Position numbers and translations under genes: made by a program
Shown here: piece after piece, positions 35,241 through 48,727 of the stretch
How positions within the stretch are numbered: the stretch's first letter is position 1
How the letters are laid out: every line of letters begins with the position of its first letter
Assembly: GCA_013399305.1 (NCBI GenBank)
Contig: VXAI01000021.1
Coordinates: 7,282,794 to 7,346,793, forward strand
Source of the DNA: Rostratula benghalensis
Taxonomy: Eukaryota > Chordata > Aves > Charadriiformes > Rostratulidae
DNA length: 64,000 nt
Direction: 5' to 3'
The notes under the pieces: model-generated
Seen by the model: only the letters and a program-made list of their open reading frames with translations
What the model was told of the DNA's origin: nothing
Databases searched by the model: none

Positions 35241-37457
35241 TCTTTCTGCTATTGCATTCCCATAGAAATGTGCAAAGTTAGTTTTCATCTGACAATCAAA
35301 GCTTTCAGTTCCTACACCACACTTGAGCTTTCAAGCAATTTGTTTTGCAATAACAGTTGGATAAGAAATTGCTTCTATGCCAAATGAGGTGCTTAGGTGC
35401 TAAGGACTGGAAACCAAACAGGAGAAAAGTGATTCTGAAACCCCCTTTTGTGTTCTTTAGGCTGTGGGTGAGGCTGCTTCCTCCTAGACCCTGGTACAGG
35501 CTCAGTGAGCTCCAGTTTATACTTTGTTTCTCAGAAGCCGTTTCCAGCCCTGGGAAACAGCTATAGCAAAGTATACTTCAGCTATACTCCCATCTCACCC
35601 TTGGGCTATTATTTTTCTTATACTGCCATATGTTCCTCACGTCAGGCCTAGAAGTAGGGCTGGTGTGAGCCATTACATGAGTTACCCTCTCCAGTCTTTG
35701 AAAAACAGCCACAGGCAAGGATATTTATTAAGCTGTTTCCTCTCCCTAAGGTCCCTTTTATATTGCCAGAGCTGAGGATTTTGCATACAAGACCTTTGTA
35801 TTTCATTTTCAGAAAATATTCCTTAGCATTGATTATGCCAAGACCCCATTTTTCTCCTACTGCTTGGTAAAACTTCTTAAAAAATGCTTAACCACCACAA
35901 CCACTTAACCTTCTTTTTGTATATCACAAAGTGGAAAAAAGAGCATTTTGAAAATAAAATTCAGAAGCTTGTGGCCATTTACTAATAAATTGAATGTAAG
36001 GAATATAGATGGGAAAACTGTTTTGTATCTGCTATCCTTTATTGTTTTATCTATGTGTATCCCAAGCAGAAGGCTGTAACAGCTTTTCATGTTATCAAGG
36101 CTGAATACCAGTGATTTCCCGGACATTGTCTCCTCTAGCTATGAGCAGCCACTCTGCTGCAAGCAAGGAATGTGACTCACCATCCTCTGATGCCTGTAGA
36201 ACCACCTCTGGTGACTGTGAAGAGAACTATTATATTTTTTACTGACAGGGCATATAAAAGGTATGAGAAGGAAACAATACTGCATCAGTGTCAATAGCAA
36301 TAGAAATGACTTGCTTAATCTGCAGGTAGCCCGCGGTAGAGAACGTCACCGAAAGCTTACCCTCATAATATTGCATTTGCAGGCAAAGCCTTGTCAGCTG
36401 ACAGTCTCATTTATGAATTCACATCTCTAATCTATCCCTGACGAAAAGTTTTATTAAAAGTAACTGACAATATCATTCCTTCCTTGTCACCATCTTAGCC
36501 TGAATCTCTGTCTGTTACCAATATTCTGAAATCATCTTATAGGGGATAGCATTTTCTAAGGTAAAAAACTGTACTAATGTTGCCCACGCACACACCCCTC
36601 CTGCTTCACCTGTCTCTGAGAAACCATTCTTAAGGACAACATTTAGTAAAAATGTAGATTTTTGAGGCCTGTTCAACCCTTGCTTGAATAAGCCCCAGTG
36701 AGGGCCTATAGCATCGGGGTTAAACACAGGCTTGCACCCCCCTGCTCCAGGCCATGCTCTCACTTGATGGGACCAGGACAGCCACAGGACTGGCTGGCAG
36801 AACACAGCCCAGTCACCCTGGCAATTGCCCAGATGGATTTTGGTATGGGGCTGGCCTGTCTCCTCCCATCCTTGTTGGTTTGGGTCACAAGTCTGAACAA
36901 AGGCTAAGAAATTCAGTGGAAAGAGATGTCCTCAATTTCCTTCCTGTCTTGGGAAAGCAAGTAGGAGGGATGGCTCTCTGTTACTCCTGTTTTCTTTCCA
37001 GCTAAAGCATAAATGGGATTTTGGCTTCATAATCTTTGTCAGTCAATGTCATCAGTATAGATTAGTAAAGCAGGTTTCCTTGGGCAGAACAGAGTTTTGC
37101 ACTCACTACTCAAGCTCAGTCTGAGCTGAGTACTGCTAAACCGAACTGATTGTGGTGGAAGTTCTGACCGAGTAAAGAATGCTGTCTAAGCAATGTCTCA
37201 GTTGAGTGAGTCCTTGTTTTACACATACTGTTTATTTGACACTACTTTTTAATTAACAGTGATTAAAATATCAGAATCTTTCAAATAAGAAATGCAGTTG
37301 TTTTAGCAAAGCACTAATAAATATAGAAAACAGCTGAAGGAAGAACGTAAGTTGCATGACAAACAAGGTCCTCTCAATGTCCAAAATTTCTGTGATGTGA
37401 TATTAAGCTGGTGACTTGTGTCTAGCACGTATTTTAAATAAGAAACTCCTTTTCTTT

Positions 37458-37475
37458 AAAAAAAAAAAAAAAAAA
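37458..37475. repeat. A18 homopolymer
   Basis: Eighteen consecutive A residues with no adjacent retroelement body. Confidence 0.85.
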
Positions 37476-40400
37476 GGAATACTAAAAGAGGTTTCAGAGT
37501 CCCTCACCACAAATGCATTTCTTATGAGCTGAATTAATTTTTGCTGACTTTAACAAATAGACATCAGTCACCCAAAACCTGTCCCCCAGAGAATCAAACA
37601 GACAGCGAAACATCACATATCTCTAGAATTTATGTGCTTAAAATATGCATTAATTATTTCAAACCAATTCTAGGATGTTTTAGACCATAAAGTCTGCTTT
37701 CAGCTACTGTAGATCACTGTCTCTGCTTTACAAGAAACATTGTTTTTCAGGTTTATAACTCAGCTATAAAAATGCGCTCCAGGCTAAAGCTCAATACAAA
37801 TAGGTCTCATCTAATTTTCATTATAACTTTTTTCTACTTTTTTTAGCTATTTAAAATTACAGATGTCTTTTAAAAAAACCCAACCCTTCCACTGCAGGAT
37901 TATCACCAATACCAGTGATTGATTTATACTCTAAAATGCAGGGAAGGGAAGGGTAATCCAGATTAAAAATAAAACAAATAAACAAACAAAACCAACAACA
38001 CTACCCCAAATAATGGAGCACGGTCAAGGTTTTAGATTTTTAAGATAATGGTCAGAAAGTTTAAGAGAGCTGCAAATTACTATGCACTTCAGACAATACA
38101 AAAGGATGTAGTGTAATTAATATATTACTATTACATCCTGGGAGATTTGTGCGAGTGCTCCATCAATGCACCTCTACATAGGGATAATGTGGAGTTCTTC
38201 AAGGCCTAGAAAACAACCTGGTAAAGTTGTTTGGTCTGTTTGCTTCAGCCAATGCAAATTTCAGAGGTTTGATCTTAATATCAAAATACATGCCCAGGGT
38301 TCATATCCCAAGATATTAAATACCCAACCCCAAGAATCTAGTCCAAGAGGTATGCCAAGTACCAAGAGTTATGCTCTGAGACAAGGCTAAGCATACATAG
38401 ACTGCAGATAAAATGAAAGGTTAACTGACTATTGAAACAAACTTGCATGTGATTTTCTTCCAAGTCATCATTTCATATTTCATATGTAGGTGATACAAAG
38501 CTTTTACACAAGTTTAATACCCTACAGAGTATATACTATTCCAAGATCTCTGAAAGAAGATCTGGGATGCATAAACAGAGAGCGAGAAACAACTCTCAGA
38601 AAAGTTCTTTGCACACAGACCTATGTTCAGAGCGAAATCATACAATACTTCACTCGAGTCAGAACTAAAATCTTGAGTTTCAACCTAGTACTGTGTAAAG
38701 CCTCACCTTCGCAGATATCCATGATTCTTTCCATCTCATAGTCAACCACTTTTAGAAACATTTGCATAAGTATAATTGGAAGAAGACAAGAAAGTCAGAT
38801 TGAATTATCTGCGACCCTCTTAGTGAGCATTGCTTGTGCAAGCTCAGAACTAATTTAACGTTCTCAAAAGCAGAAAAGATTGAGCTCAGTGATAAGCAGT
38901 GAAGTCAGATTTAGGGTAGGCAAAGTTCAGCAGCTCGAGCTCTGTTTTATGTTCAACTATTTGGCTCATAAAAGCTAAGTAGGTGTTAATGCCTATAGGA
39001 AAAAATAAGTATCATTAAGTGATATGAAACTACCATAAAAGGAAAGGGGTGGGGTTTGTTGTTTTTTTTCTGGTAACTGTAGATATTGTTGGGAAAAGCA
39101 GACCTATGCTTCTGCCCCAGTCTTATCCAGAGTGAGAGGAATTAATATCTTTTGCTAACTTTCTGGACAAGTTGAAGCTGCACTGTTGATTGGAGGGTAA
39201 TACATAGTTAAGTATACTCAGTGGAGAAAACATGCTTTGGAGATCCTGGACATCTGCAATGCATACTCTGCTAATAATACCATGTCCATATTCATTTAAG
39301 GGTGAAACCTTTTGGGCTTACTCTTCATTTACTACATAGTTGTTCTAGGCATAAAGGGCAAAGTTACACTTCCTAGAAACATGAGAGCTGTTGCTTCTCT
39401 GTTTAAGATGACCCAGAGAAAACAATTCTAATTCTAATGGCTATATAAGGAGTTCAAATGCTGATTACCTTCCCACCCCATGAGCCTTACAAGAGTGTTT
39501 TATACATCTTTCAGAATCATATGGTCATAGGTGTTACAGGACAACCCTCTCAGAAGCTGCTATTCACATTGTCTACACAAATATTTCCCTGATGTTTGCT
39601 ACAAGCCTTAAAACACCTAGCAGCCCACCACACACTATCATCATAATCCAAGAATTAACTAAAAGCACAGAAGAGCAGTACGGTTCCCTGGATCAATAAG
39701 ACCATGCTTATGCCTTCTTAGACCAGCAACATTATGAAGACCATCCTGTACATCCAGTTTTGCCTAGTGTAGTCCAAAAAACCCACAATCAAACCAAACA
39801 TACCACAAAATCTTGTGGATAGTGTGCAAAGAAAGTTACTTTTTGTTATGAAAAACTTTTTCCTGATCTGTGTGATATTAACCTGCAAAACAGCACTGGT
39901 GATGCTCCTTTTACTTTTTATATATTCATCAAGCTTTGACTTAATAATTATTAAAATTAAAATATCCAACAAAAACTATATACTTATTGTTTATTAGTTG
40001 CTACCCACATATGAATTCCCAAGTGGCATGTGCCACACCAGGATTTGCTTGAAACGGTTAAATTTGTCTTTTTCTATGTTCAATACTTACAGGAACTCTA
40101 TTAAAAGTTGAAATCTACCAAGGAGAAAAAAAGTTAGGATTTCCAACAGCAATCCAGATTCATTCATAAGAATTAAGTTTACTGATGATTAAAATTGGAA
40201 AGGAGAAAAGTTATTATGGAGCCTCCCTGGCTTACACCTTTAAACTCCATCACTCTGGTAGCAGCTGGCTCTTGCCAGTCCTGCTCAGAGCAGGAAACCC
40301 ATCATTTTTAGAAAATTCAGACAGACAATGCATGGTCCAGGTGATAACTGTGGTTCAAGTGCCTTTGGTTAGAGCGCTCACTTCAATGTCCTCAGTGAAA

Positions 40401-41756
40401 GAACTGGTCATCCAAGTTTCACAGATTTATGTGGGACTGTTTCCACAAACAGTACTGCAGGATAATACTGGGCAGAGCTTTCCCCAACCCGATTGAAGCA
40501 GCTTAACTAGAGCGAATAGAGGAATAGGAAATACTCAGTCATTTTATTTGTCATTTCTGTTCTGTCTGTTGCATCTGGACAACATTTTAAACCACCCTGA
40601 TATTAAGCCTTTTTCTGCTCAGTGAGGAGGATATAATTTTAATCACTGGGATGAAGTTACAGTTGAGTTAAAACAGCTCAGCCCCACGATGGGTGAGAAG
40701 CGTGTATCTAATGATCTGTCAGAGCAAGATCTGCAAAACCACCGCTCCCCTAACAACAGGGCTAACACGATGAAGGAGCCCAGACTGAAACACACCCTTT
40801 CTGCTTAATTCAATTTCTGAATCTCATCAGGAATGGGATACACGTACAGGCTCTATTTGTACTAAATGTGAGCAGAAATGCACACAGAAAGCAATGACTC
40901 ATAGGAGAGGCTCAAGGACCAAGGAGAGATCGTAATACTGTATCTAATTTTGGAAACACTTGATGATTTGTATCTCCTCTTTCAATGCCAATGGAAATAA
41001 TGAAAGCTAATACCAGGTACACCAATGCTTCCTGGCAGTTTTGACCTTTAAAAGAAAGAACTTGGATTTACAGATGACAAGATTCATTGGAAGCACGTTG
41101 CACAACGGTAATCTTTTGACTTTCACTCACTGAGATTTACTGGAATGCTCCAGCCCATATAGCAATATTTCAACACCCACAGGAAGGGAAGTTTTACTAA
41201 CAAACATCCCTGTCTGCAATTTTTACCAGTAATTCTGGAGACCTTCTTCTGCCTTCAAAATCACCTGAACCAACATGATATAAATTTATAATATTTTTTC
41301 TCATAAAACTCATAAGCATTACGCACTGCAAATCTAATACTAAGGCTTTTCAGTTGCACATAAACAAAGTAAAAATATAAAGATGAAGCAAATGTGGGCT
41401 GCTGGGTAATAAAGTCTAGCACGATTAGTGACTTCTGGCAATTGAAACTAATTTAGGCACTTACCCAAGAATTTGCTTTTCTGTAGTTTCCTTTTTAATC
41501 CACTTAACTTATGAAATTCACCTAAGATACAGCTGTAGGTATTTTTCTACAAATTTATTGCATTTTGGAAACATATGTTCTGCTAACTCACACCACAGTA
41601 GAGCTTCTACCATGTGGAAGACCTACAGGTTCACAGTAATTAAGGTCCAGTTCTTAAAATCCTTAACTTATAGCTAAGCATGTACATTGCAGGTACAGCC
41701 AACCAACTTTTCCAGCAACTATGCACTTTGAAGTATTCCTGTGGAGTTTACCTGTG

Positions 41757-42328
41757 AGAATCATAGAATGGTTTGGGTTGGAAGCGACCTTTAAAGGTCA
41801 TCTAACCGAGCCCAGTGAGCAGGGACATCTTCAACTAGATCAGGTTACCCTGTCCAGCCTGACCTTGGATGGCTCCAGGGATGAGACATCTACAGATTCT
41901 CTCAACAACCTGTTCCAGTCTTACACCACCCTCATCATACAAAATGTCTTCCTTATATCTGGTCTAAAATTAGTCTCTCTTAGTTTAAAACCATTACTCC
42001 TTGTCCTGTCACAACAGATCCTGCTGAAAAGTCTGTCCCTGTCTTTCTCATAAGCCCCCTTTAAGTATTGAAAGGCTGCAATAAGGTCTCCTTGAAGCCT
42101 TCTCTCCTTCAGGCTGAGCCACTCTCTCAGCCTGTCCTCAGAAGAGAGGTGTTCTGGCCTTCTCATCACCTTTGTGACCCTCTTCTGGATCTGCTCCAAC
42201 AGGTCCATATCCTTCTTGTACTAAGGACTCCAAAGCTGGATGCAGTACTCAGGTGGGGTCTCATGAGAGCAGAGGGGCAGAATCACCTCCCTTGACCTGC
42301 TGGCCATGCTTCATTTACTGCATCCCAG
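41757..42328 (-). mobile_element. CR1 LINE, 5'-truncated
   Basis: The 3' end at 41757 (AGAATCATAGAATGG on plus, ATTCTATGATTCT on minus) is followed by the classic CR1 3' UTR and the end of ORF2. Minus-strand reading shows QKRVTKVMRRPEHLSSEDRL and KERRLQGDLIAAFQYLKGAY, a typical C-terminus. The homology fades near 42328. Its 3' tail differs from the copies at 4.6 and 55.5 kb, so it belongs to another CR1 subfamily. Confidence 0.93.
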
Positions 42329-43019
42329 TAAGATCAATAAAATGGTATCAAGCTGCTGTGGCAGACTTAGGACCACGCTTATATATTTTGCTGATTAGAA
42401 ACCAGCATATTCTTCAGTTCTTAAGATAAGCTTCAGAAATAGATATTGGATACATATTAACCTGTGGGGTTTTTTTCCATAGGAATGGTTAGGTGAGTTA
42501 AGAAAATATCTACTGAATGTCTTTGCAATGAGGTCCTAATATTAAAAAGCCTGTGGTACATAGCATGCTGCTTCTGAAAACTCACAGCTCTTCGTGATAT
42601 TTTGCTGAACTTTGAAACACGTTGTGTTCTGGGAATAACACTAGTTTTGGAACAAGTTAGGTACACCATCAGCCCTCTAAACTTTACCTTAAGGCATTTT
42701 AGAAATACTCAGAACTTTTCTTACCACGAAGATTTCTTTCAAATATGTCTGATACCAGCATGAACTATTTCTGCTGAACCAGAATCAGGTGTTTTGGTAG
42801 AGTTAGAAAATGGTACAAAAGGACGCCAGCATGTCCAGAGGATCTTTGACACTAAGACAATTTTGCATCATTGCCACTGATGTTAATGGTGACTACCTGG
42901 TGGTGAACTTTCAGGCCACAGGCAGCCCAGCTCCCAGAACAGCCATATTTGGCCAAATATATTGCCATTACAGTGGCCTCCAGATGTCATGAGCTATATC
43001 ATTGCCATTTGTTCTGGGC
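42329..43019. other. Unique DNA between two CR1 pieces
   Basis: Nothing recognised. Frames are short. Confidence 0.5.
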
Positions 43020-43340
43020 CATATAAATACAGGGACCCCAGGAGCCTGGCCCAAAAAGGATGCCTGGAACAGATCCTCCTAGAAGCTATGTTAAGGTATA
43101 TGGAGGACAGGGAGGTGATTTGAGCCAGTCAGCATGGCTTCACCAAGGGCAAGTCCTGATTGACCTAGTGGCCTTCTGTCAGGGAGTGACCACATCAGTG
43201 AACAACAGAAGAGCTATGGTTTTTGTCTAGCTGGACTTCTCCAAGGCCTTTGACACAGTCCCCCACAACATCCTCTCTCTAAATTGGATAGATATGAATT
43301 TGATGCATGGACTGTTGGGTGAACGAGGAACTGGTTGGCC
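43020..43340 (+). mobile_element. Internal CR1 reverse-transcriptase fragment
   Basis: The plus strand reads, with frame changes and stops, LEQILLEAMLRYMEDREVI, then ASQHGFTKGKS, then DFSKAFDTVPHNI-like text (CTGGACTTCTCCAAGGCC, TTTGACACAGTCCCCCACAA). This is the CR1 RT around motif A. The homology ends near 43340 without reaching the 3' UTR or octamer tail, so both ends of the element are missing. It is a non-coding relic. Confidence 0.85.
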
Positions 43341-43393
43341 CCTCAGTTCTAGAATAGTGAGGAAACACTTCCGTAACAATGCTTCCAGAGTGG

Positions 43394-43427
43394 AATAAAT
43401 AATAAAATAAATAATAAATAAATAATA
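43394..43427. repeat. (AATA)n/(AAT)n simple repeat
   Basis: About 34 bases of AATA and AAT units, 50 bases right of the CR1 relic. Confidence 0.8.
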
Positions 43428-45545
43428 TTCATTCCTTAGTAACTTCCACTGTTCAGTAAGTAATGGGCAATACTTTAACCTGATTTGACTGCGTCACAGA
43501 AAAATCTGATTGGAAACCCTGGTTTGGTCTTGTTCATTAAGGACCAGAACCTGTTCTCCTTAGAGATGAGTGCAAGTGTTTATTCCTTGATAGGTAGTCA
43601 GAAAGACTATCAGCACCAAGTATTGTGCTGTTTGCATTCATACACAAAAGAAGACATTGCTTAGTCTGAGCCAGCATATAGCTCAATTACATTTTACCCT
43701 ATAATCAAGCCCATGAAAGTAAATTAATGACATTTTCACAATCTACTCCACTTTCTGTAGCACAATGCACAGATCCACCTTCCTTTCTCTTTTTCTGTAG
43801 TATCAGTTGGCAACTAGACATTGCTGCAAGTGTAGGCCATAGCACAAGCACACTCTTCTCCCCCTCATAGTTACTTAGAAAAACAAAAAGCTATAGCCCA
43901 CAAAGATATTGTTAATTTCTTTTATTGGCTGAAAAGTAAGATACAAGGCACCCAGCAGCCCCTACACCACAGGAGAACAGAGGCTACTAAAATAGATGCA
44001 AGGACCAGCAATGAAAAACACTCAGTAATTAAACAAGAGACATAAATTATGGAAAGTGAAGCTAAAAATCAATATGCTGCTTTTCTGAAAGACTATGCTC
44101 AGTTTTAAAAACAGAATAGCTTTTTGCTGAATGTTTAATTAGCCATAGATTGTTAAAGGATTCCAGACCATCTGGAGTCTATTCTGTAACTTGATCTGGA
44201 AACCTCTAGCTCAAAAATAATCCCTGTGGGAAAGAACAAACATACATACCACAACCTCATCAGCAAGTTTCTGGTATGTATTTTAGATAAAAATATGCCA
44301 TCTTTACCTCCTGGGAAATCTGAGATGAAAAAGAGATCCAAACATCCCAGTGAAATACCAAAATACTAGATACAATTGGAGAAGCAAGGTATCATTTCTT
44401 AAAAAATCAACATGAGAAGAGGAAGGTTTACACCAAAAACCTTGATGAGCAGCTTTAGCTTCTAGACACTAAAAGATGCAGTTATTCGACAATGTCAGAT
44501 AAACACAATAACAATAAAGATTCCTCTTCTGAGCTTTTACAGGAAGCTTAAAACAAGACTTACAGTACTAGCAGAGGAACAGAAGCCCCATTGCACTGGG
44601 AAAAAAAAAAAGAGCACCACACAGAAACTGAACAAAAATTGCCCTAAAATAGAATTTGGAATGATGCTGTAGTTAATAGCTATAAATACAGAACACACTG
44701 ACGTATTAAACATGGCCTTTAAATACAGTTTTAACCAGACGGGGGGGAAAAAAGCAAGTCTTGACACATTCTGGTCATGAGCAGCAGTAAGCAGCACAAA
44801 GCAAGCTCAAATCATGAAACCATTCTAGGCAGTGACTAGTGACAGATTTCATTTTTTTCAAATTGCATTGGATCAGACTCAAAGGGTTCCTCCCTGCTTC
44901 TATACTGGGAATAGAAGATTAACAAGATGTATCTCAGAACCGGAAACACAATTTATGTACTATATTTGAATTACAGTCCAGCTTGTGCAGTATCTCCAAG
45001 GGTGACCAGCAAATAATGTTCCAGAAATGGTATAAAAAAAGCCCTTATTAAGCAGTCAACATACAGCGGTTATAAGAGAACTTTGCTGCTAAGAATCAGA
45101 GCAGACCTTTCCAGAGTACAATGTCTGTTTTTTAATAAAGATGGTATTCTAGGAATGTAAGAATGAGGACGGAAAGCATGAGTGAGCTCATTTTGGCATT
45201 GAAAAGAATTTTCAGAAAGTAAATTAAAAAGCTATAAAATACAAGCTATTTAAAAACCAGGATGCCATCTGGAAGTGAGAGATGAACGTGTATATCTAAC
45301 CTGGCCCGTGACTGGGCGATGAAACCAGGCAGAAACTTACCAGAGGGCAAACTTTCCCTCCTCTTCCTTCCCATCGAGGAGCGCAGCCTGCACTCACAGC
45401 ATAAGATACAGATGTGGGTATATATTTTCCCATTTAGACTAGGGCTGCATCTGGCTCTGTGCATGGTGACACAGAGTATTTCAAGCACAAAATGCATTTC
45501 CTTATAACCCTAGATACGTTGTGAACTACAAGTATAGTATTATTT
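43428..45545. other. Unique DNA with one candidate exon
   Basis: No repeat recognised. The candidate exon at 45341-45387 is listed separately. Confidence 0.5.
45341..45387 (-). other. Candidate minus-strand exon (unrecognised)
   Basis: Forty-seven bases between an acceptor (GTATCTTATGCTGTGAGTGCAG) and a strong donor (CTG|GTAAGTTTC) on minus. The frame AALLDGKEEEGKFAL is open. The segment is GC-richer than its surroundings and holds two CpGs, which is unusual here and mildly supports conserved coding. No family is recognised. Confidence 0.27.
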
Positions 45546-45797
45546 GGCTTCAAGCTGGAGAAGAGCAGATTTAGATTGGATATTAGGAATAAGTTCTTTA
45601 CTGTGAGAGTGGTGGAACACTGGAACAGGTTGCCCAGGGAGGTGGTTGAGGCCCCTTCCCTGGAGATATTCAAGGTGAGGCTTGACAAGGCCCTGGGCAA
45701 CCTGGTCTGGTTGGGGGTGTCCCTGCTGACTGCGGGGAGGTCGGACTAGCTGACCCTGGAGGTCCCTTCTGACCTGGACCATTCTATGATTCTATTT
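45546..45797 (+). mobile_element. CR1 3' end, plus strand
   Basis: The last 250 bases of a CR1: TTTAGATTGGATATTAGGAA, TGGAACAGGTTGCCCAGGGA, GGTGGTTGAGGCCCCTTCCC, then CCATTCTATGATTCTATT at the 3' end. The octamers fix the orientation as plus. It is 5'-truncated within the 3' UTR and non-coding. It is well preserved, hence relatively young. Confidence 0.95.
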
Positions 45798-48687
45798 GGA
45801 CCTGTTCAAGAAGCGGGGAAATTGTTTTTAGTAAAATCTTTTGAAAAATTCCCATTTTAACAAAAAACATTGACAACATAATTGGTAATTCAAGATCTTC
45901 AAACCTCTTTCAACATTTAACACCATTTCCAAACATGGCTGTACTATAGCAATTCACCTGCACCTCAATGACCAGTTTTAAATGGCACAGAAATGATCTT
46001 TAAGGGATGAGTACCTATTAATAGAACAAAGATGTACAAAGCAGAAAGTGAAAAGAGGGAGGATTCAAACTATTTCTCCTCCAAGACTCCAGATACCATT
46101 TACACGTGAGGCACATTTGTCTCAAGATTTTTAATATAAAATGATATTTTTGCACTTCCTTCACAGCCATCTTTGTAGATTATTTTTGCTTAATTTAACA
46201 TGTTACCACGTGTAAATATGATGCAACTGACCCTAAGGCAAGGTTTTCTATGTTTTATTGATTTGCAAGGATGATGTATACTAATTTTATTTTTTTTTTC
46301 CAAAACATTTTCACACTAATTCCATTTCCTTGGCAAAATTCACAGAGGAAACATTATATAGGTAATCCTATAGGGAGCCTTTGTTTCCATAGCGCTCTGT
46401 GCACCATGTCACTAAGAATTCTCCAATTAATTTATTTTTTATTTTCTTCAGCAGTAACAGTGCCACTGCATCCAACTTATAAACTCAGGGAATTCACAGA
46501 AGAAAAAATTCACACTATTCAAGCCAGTTACTTACACGACATTTAACTCATAGAAGAGGAAGAGGAGGAAAGGCAGATTACTGTTGCCCTACTAAAATTC
46601 AAGAGAAGGGACAGTCACAAGCTACCTCCAAACTTGTACCAGTCTGAGCACCTGTTTGTAGAGCATAACACCTCAAGGAGCAAAGCCCCAGTTCTCAGCA
46701 GCTTAGTCTCCTTAAGAATTCACGGGCTGAGCTTCCTTAAGAGAACAGTTCTTAATGAATCTTGCTTTGATGCTCAAAATAAACATATCTGATCTGTGGG
46801 ATGAGTTTGCAGCCCTTCTGATTTAGCTGACTTAATTGGGAACAGTGATGTCTGCATCACTTCACTCGTACAGCTGCCATGAAAATTTCATCTCCAAACG
46901 GTTGCAGCTCCCAGACCAATATTTTAATATATAATACCATCAATGGTATTCTAACTTTATTTGGGCTAGGAATAGCAGCAGCTGAGAAGCCCACACACGG
47001 CCCTTTTGCCACCTGACCTGCACAGCCTCCCAGCACCTTCTGGTGAACAGCTGGGAAAAAAAACCTTTTAAATATCCCCCAGCAGGAATGACCAGACCTC
47101 GTGAGTGAGTGTGCCAACATTCCTGATGCACTTCATGTGTCTTGGGAACAGTCAGAAGGAACAAAAACAGATCCTTAAAGTTAAGCAGCGTTCAATGTGA
47201 ATTCTGCAGACCTACATGTTCAACAAAGGTGCATAAAGTGACAGCCAGATATCTGAGTGGCTGAATCAATGTATATTTGCTTTGCTGAGGAGCCAGTAGT
47301 GATTTTTCTTTTGGGTTTTCCTCATTTCTGTACTATCTTCTGTAGGAACTACAACTGCTTACAGTGGCTTTCCAGATACCTATTGGAAAGTTTTCAGGGT
47401 TGGGAGGGTTTTGAAAAGACAGAAAGCTTTATTCACATGGTAAAATCTATTACCTTAAAAGCTTCCCTGCTGCATCTCACAGATCTGAGGACACTCCACC
47501 ATTGCTAGTTTATATTGGCAACACAGCCACAAATATGGTGCAAAGGAAGCAAACATTGCTGCTTTCCTTCCTAAAAGAGAACTGTCACTAAAAAATTATG
47601 AACAGAAAGCTCAAATATTGGAACTAGTCTCATGTTACCAGGGCCCATGTCACTGGTATTATGAGAAACCTTCACAGAAAACCAGTTTGACTTGAAGTTT
47701 TTCTGCACTCACTGTTTCTCTTCCTTTAGTGCATTACAGACAATGCCAATTCAGTAAGACCAAAAAAAGTAATAAAAAAATTATAATACAATATTTTAAG
47801 CAGTTTTATTTTGTTCAGAAAGAATTAAAAGAATTCAACTTCTAATAAGCCAGCTGCAAAAAGACAACACCTATAAAAAGCATAAGGAAAGAAAAGTATG
47901 GAAAAAAATGAAGCCTCAGATCTCAAGTTTCCTGACTTACTTTTGAATCTTGGAGGAAACAGTTTGATCATCCTAGAATTTATGTACCTATCTATGTGTA
48001 TTTCTATTTTAATAAGCTAAAGTCAAATTGATAAATTCATATGGCTTACAGCTAATGTAACAATAGGAAAAACTGTTAAGACAGTAAAAAAACACCCAAC
48101 CAAAGCCCCAGAGCATCTCTCTCAGGGTGAGGCCAGACATTTTCTCCAGTTGTAGCATTTTTTTTTCTCTAAACATTTTTTTTTATTGATTTCCTATGCT
48201 TACAATGAATCTTGCTTTTACAAAGCAGTAGTCTTTGCAAATACATGTTCTATTTGAAAAGAAAGAAAAATATAGGAAGACCAGAAGTCATCACCCAAAT
48301 AAAAAAAATGTAAAACAGATGCAAAAATGTCTGTGAGGCAAATACTACTATTTTACATACTTACCCACCATCTCTATTTTTTTCATTATACGAGCCAATA
48401 ATAAACAAAAGCTCTATGAGAAACCCAGCAACTGGGAACAAAAAATACTCCATGTTCAGAAACATTTAATAATTTGCCACAGGCCAGTTATGGGATATTT
48501 ACTTTTTATTCCTACCATATAAAACCATCTCCTACCTAAAACTGTGTTTGTGCTTAGGAAACTGGAGTCAAAAATACCTTCTTTAAAATGGTGGTTGGAA
48601 TTTACTGCAGCCACTTTTGAATTTAAATACTTTAAATTGTCCATTAAGGTATTCTTGCACAGAAGAAAATCTCCACTGCCTTCATTT

Positions 48688-48727
48688 GGTTCTATTAAAT
48701 CTGCCTTTGTTAGGTTCTATTAAATCT
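48688..48727. repeat. 25-bp tandem duplication
   Basis: GGTTCTATTAAATCT occurs at 48688 and 48713, a 25-base period, with the second half of the unit diverged. Confidence 0.8.

Larger units (their letters stand above)
33449..41756. other. Unique DNA, no recognised gene
   Basis: No interspersed repeat. A plus-strand frame of 128 codons at 33781-34167 is among the longest non-repeat frames but lacks a donor and a recognisable domain. Simple repeats are T8A11 at 35222-35240 and A18 at 37458-37475. A mildly GC-richer patch at 36.64-36.90 kb has no CpG enrichment. Confidence 0.5.

Noticed and set aside
39510..39560. AGAATCATATGGTCATAGG resembling a CR1 tail
   Set aside because: The following sequence does not match the CR1 3' UTR; the octamer-like words alone are not enough.
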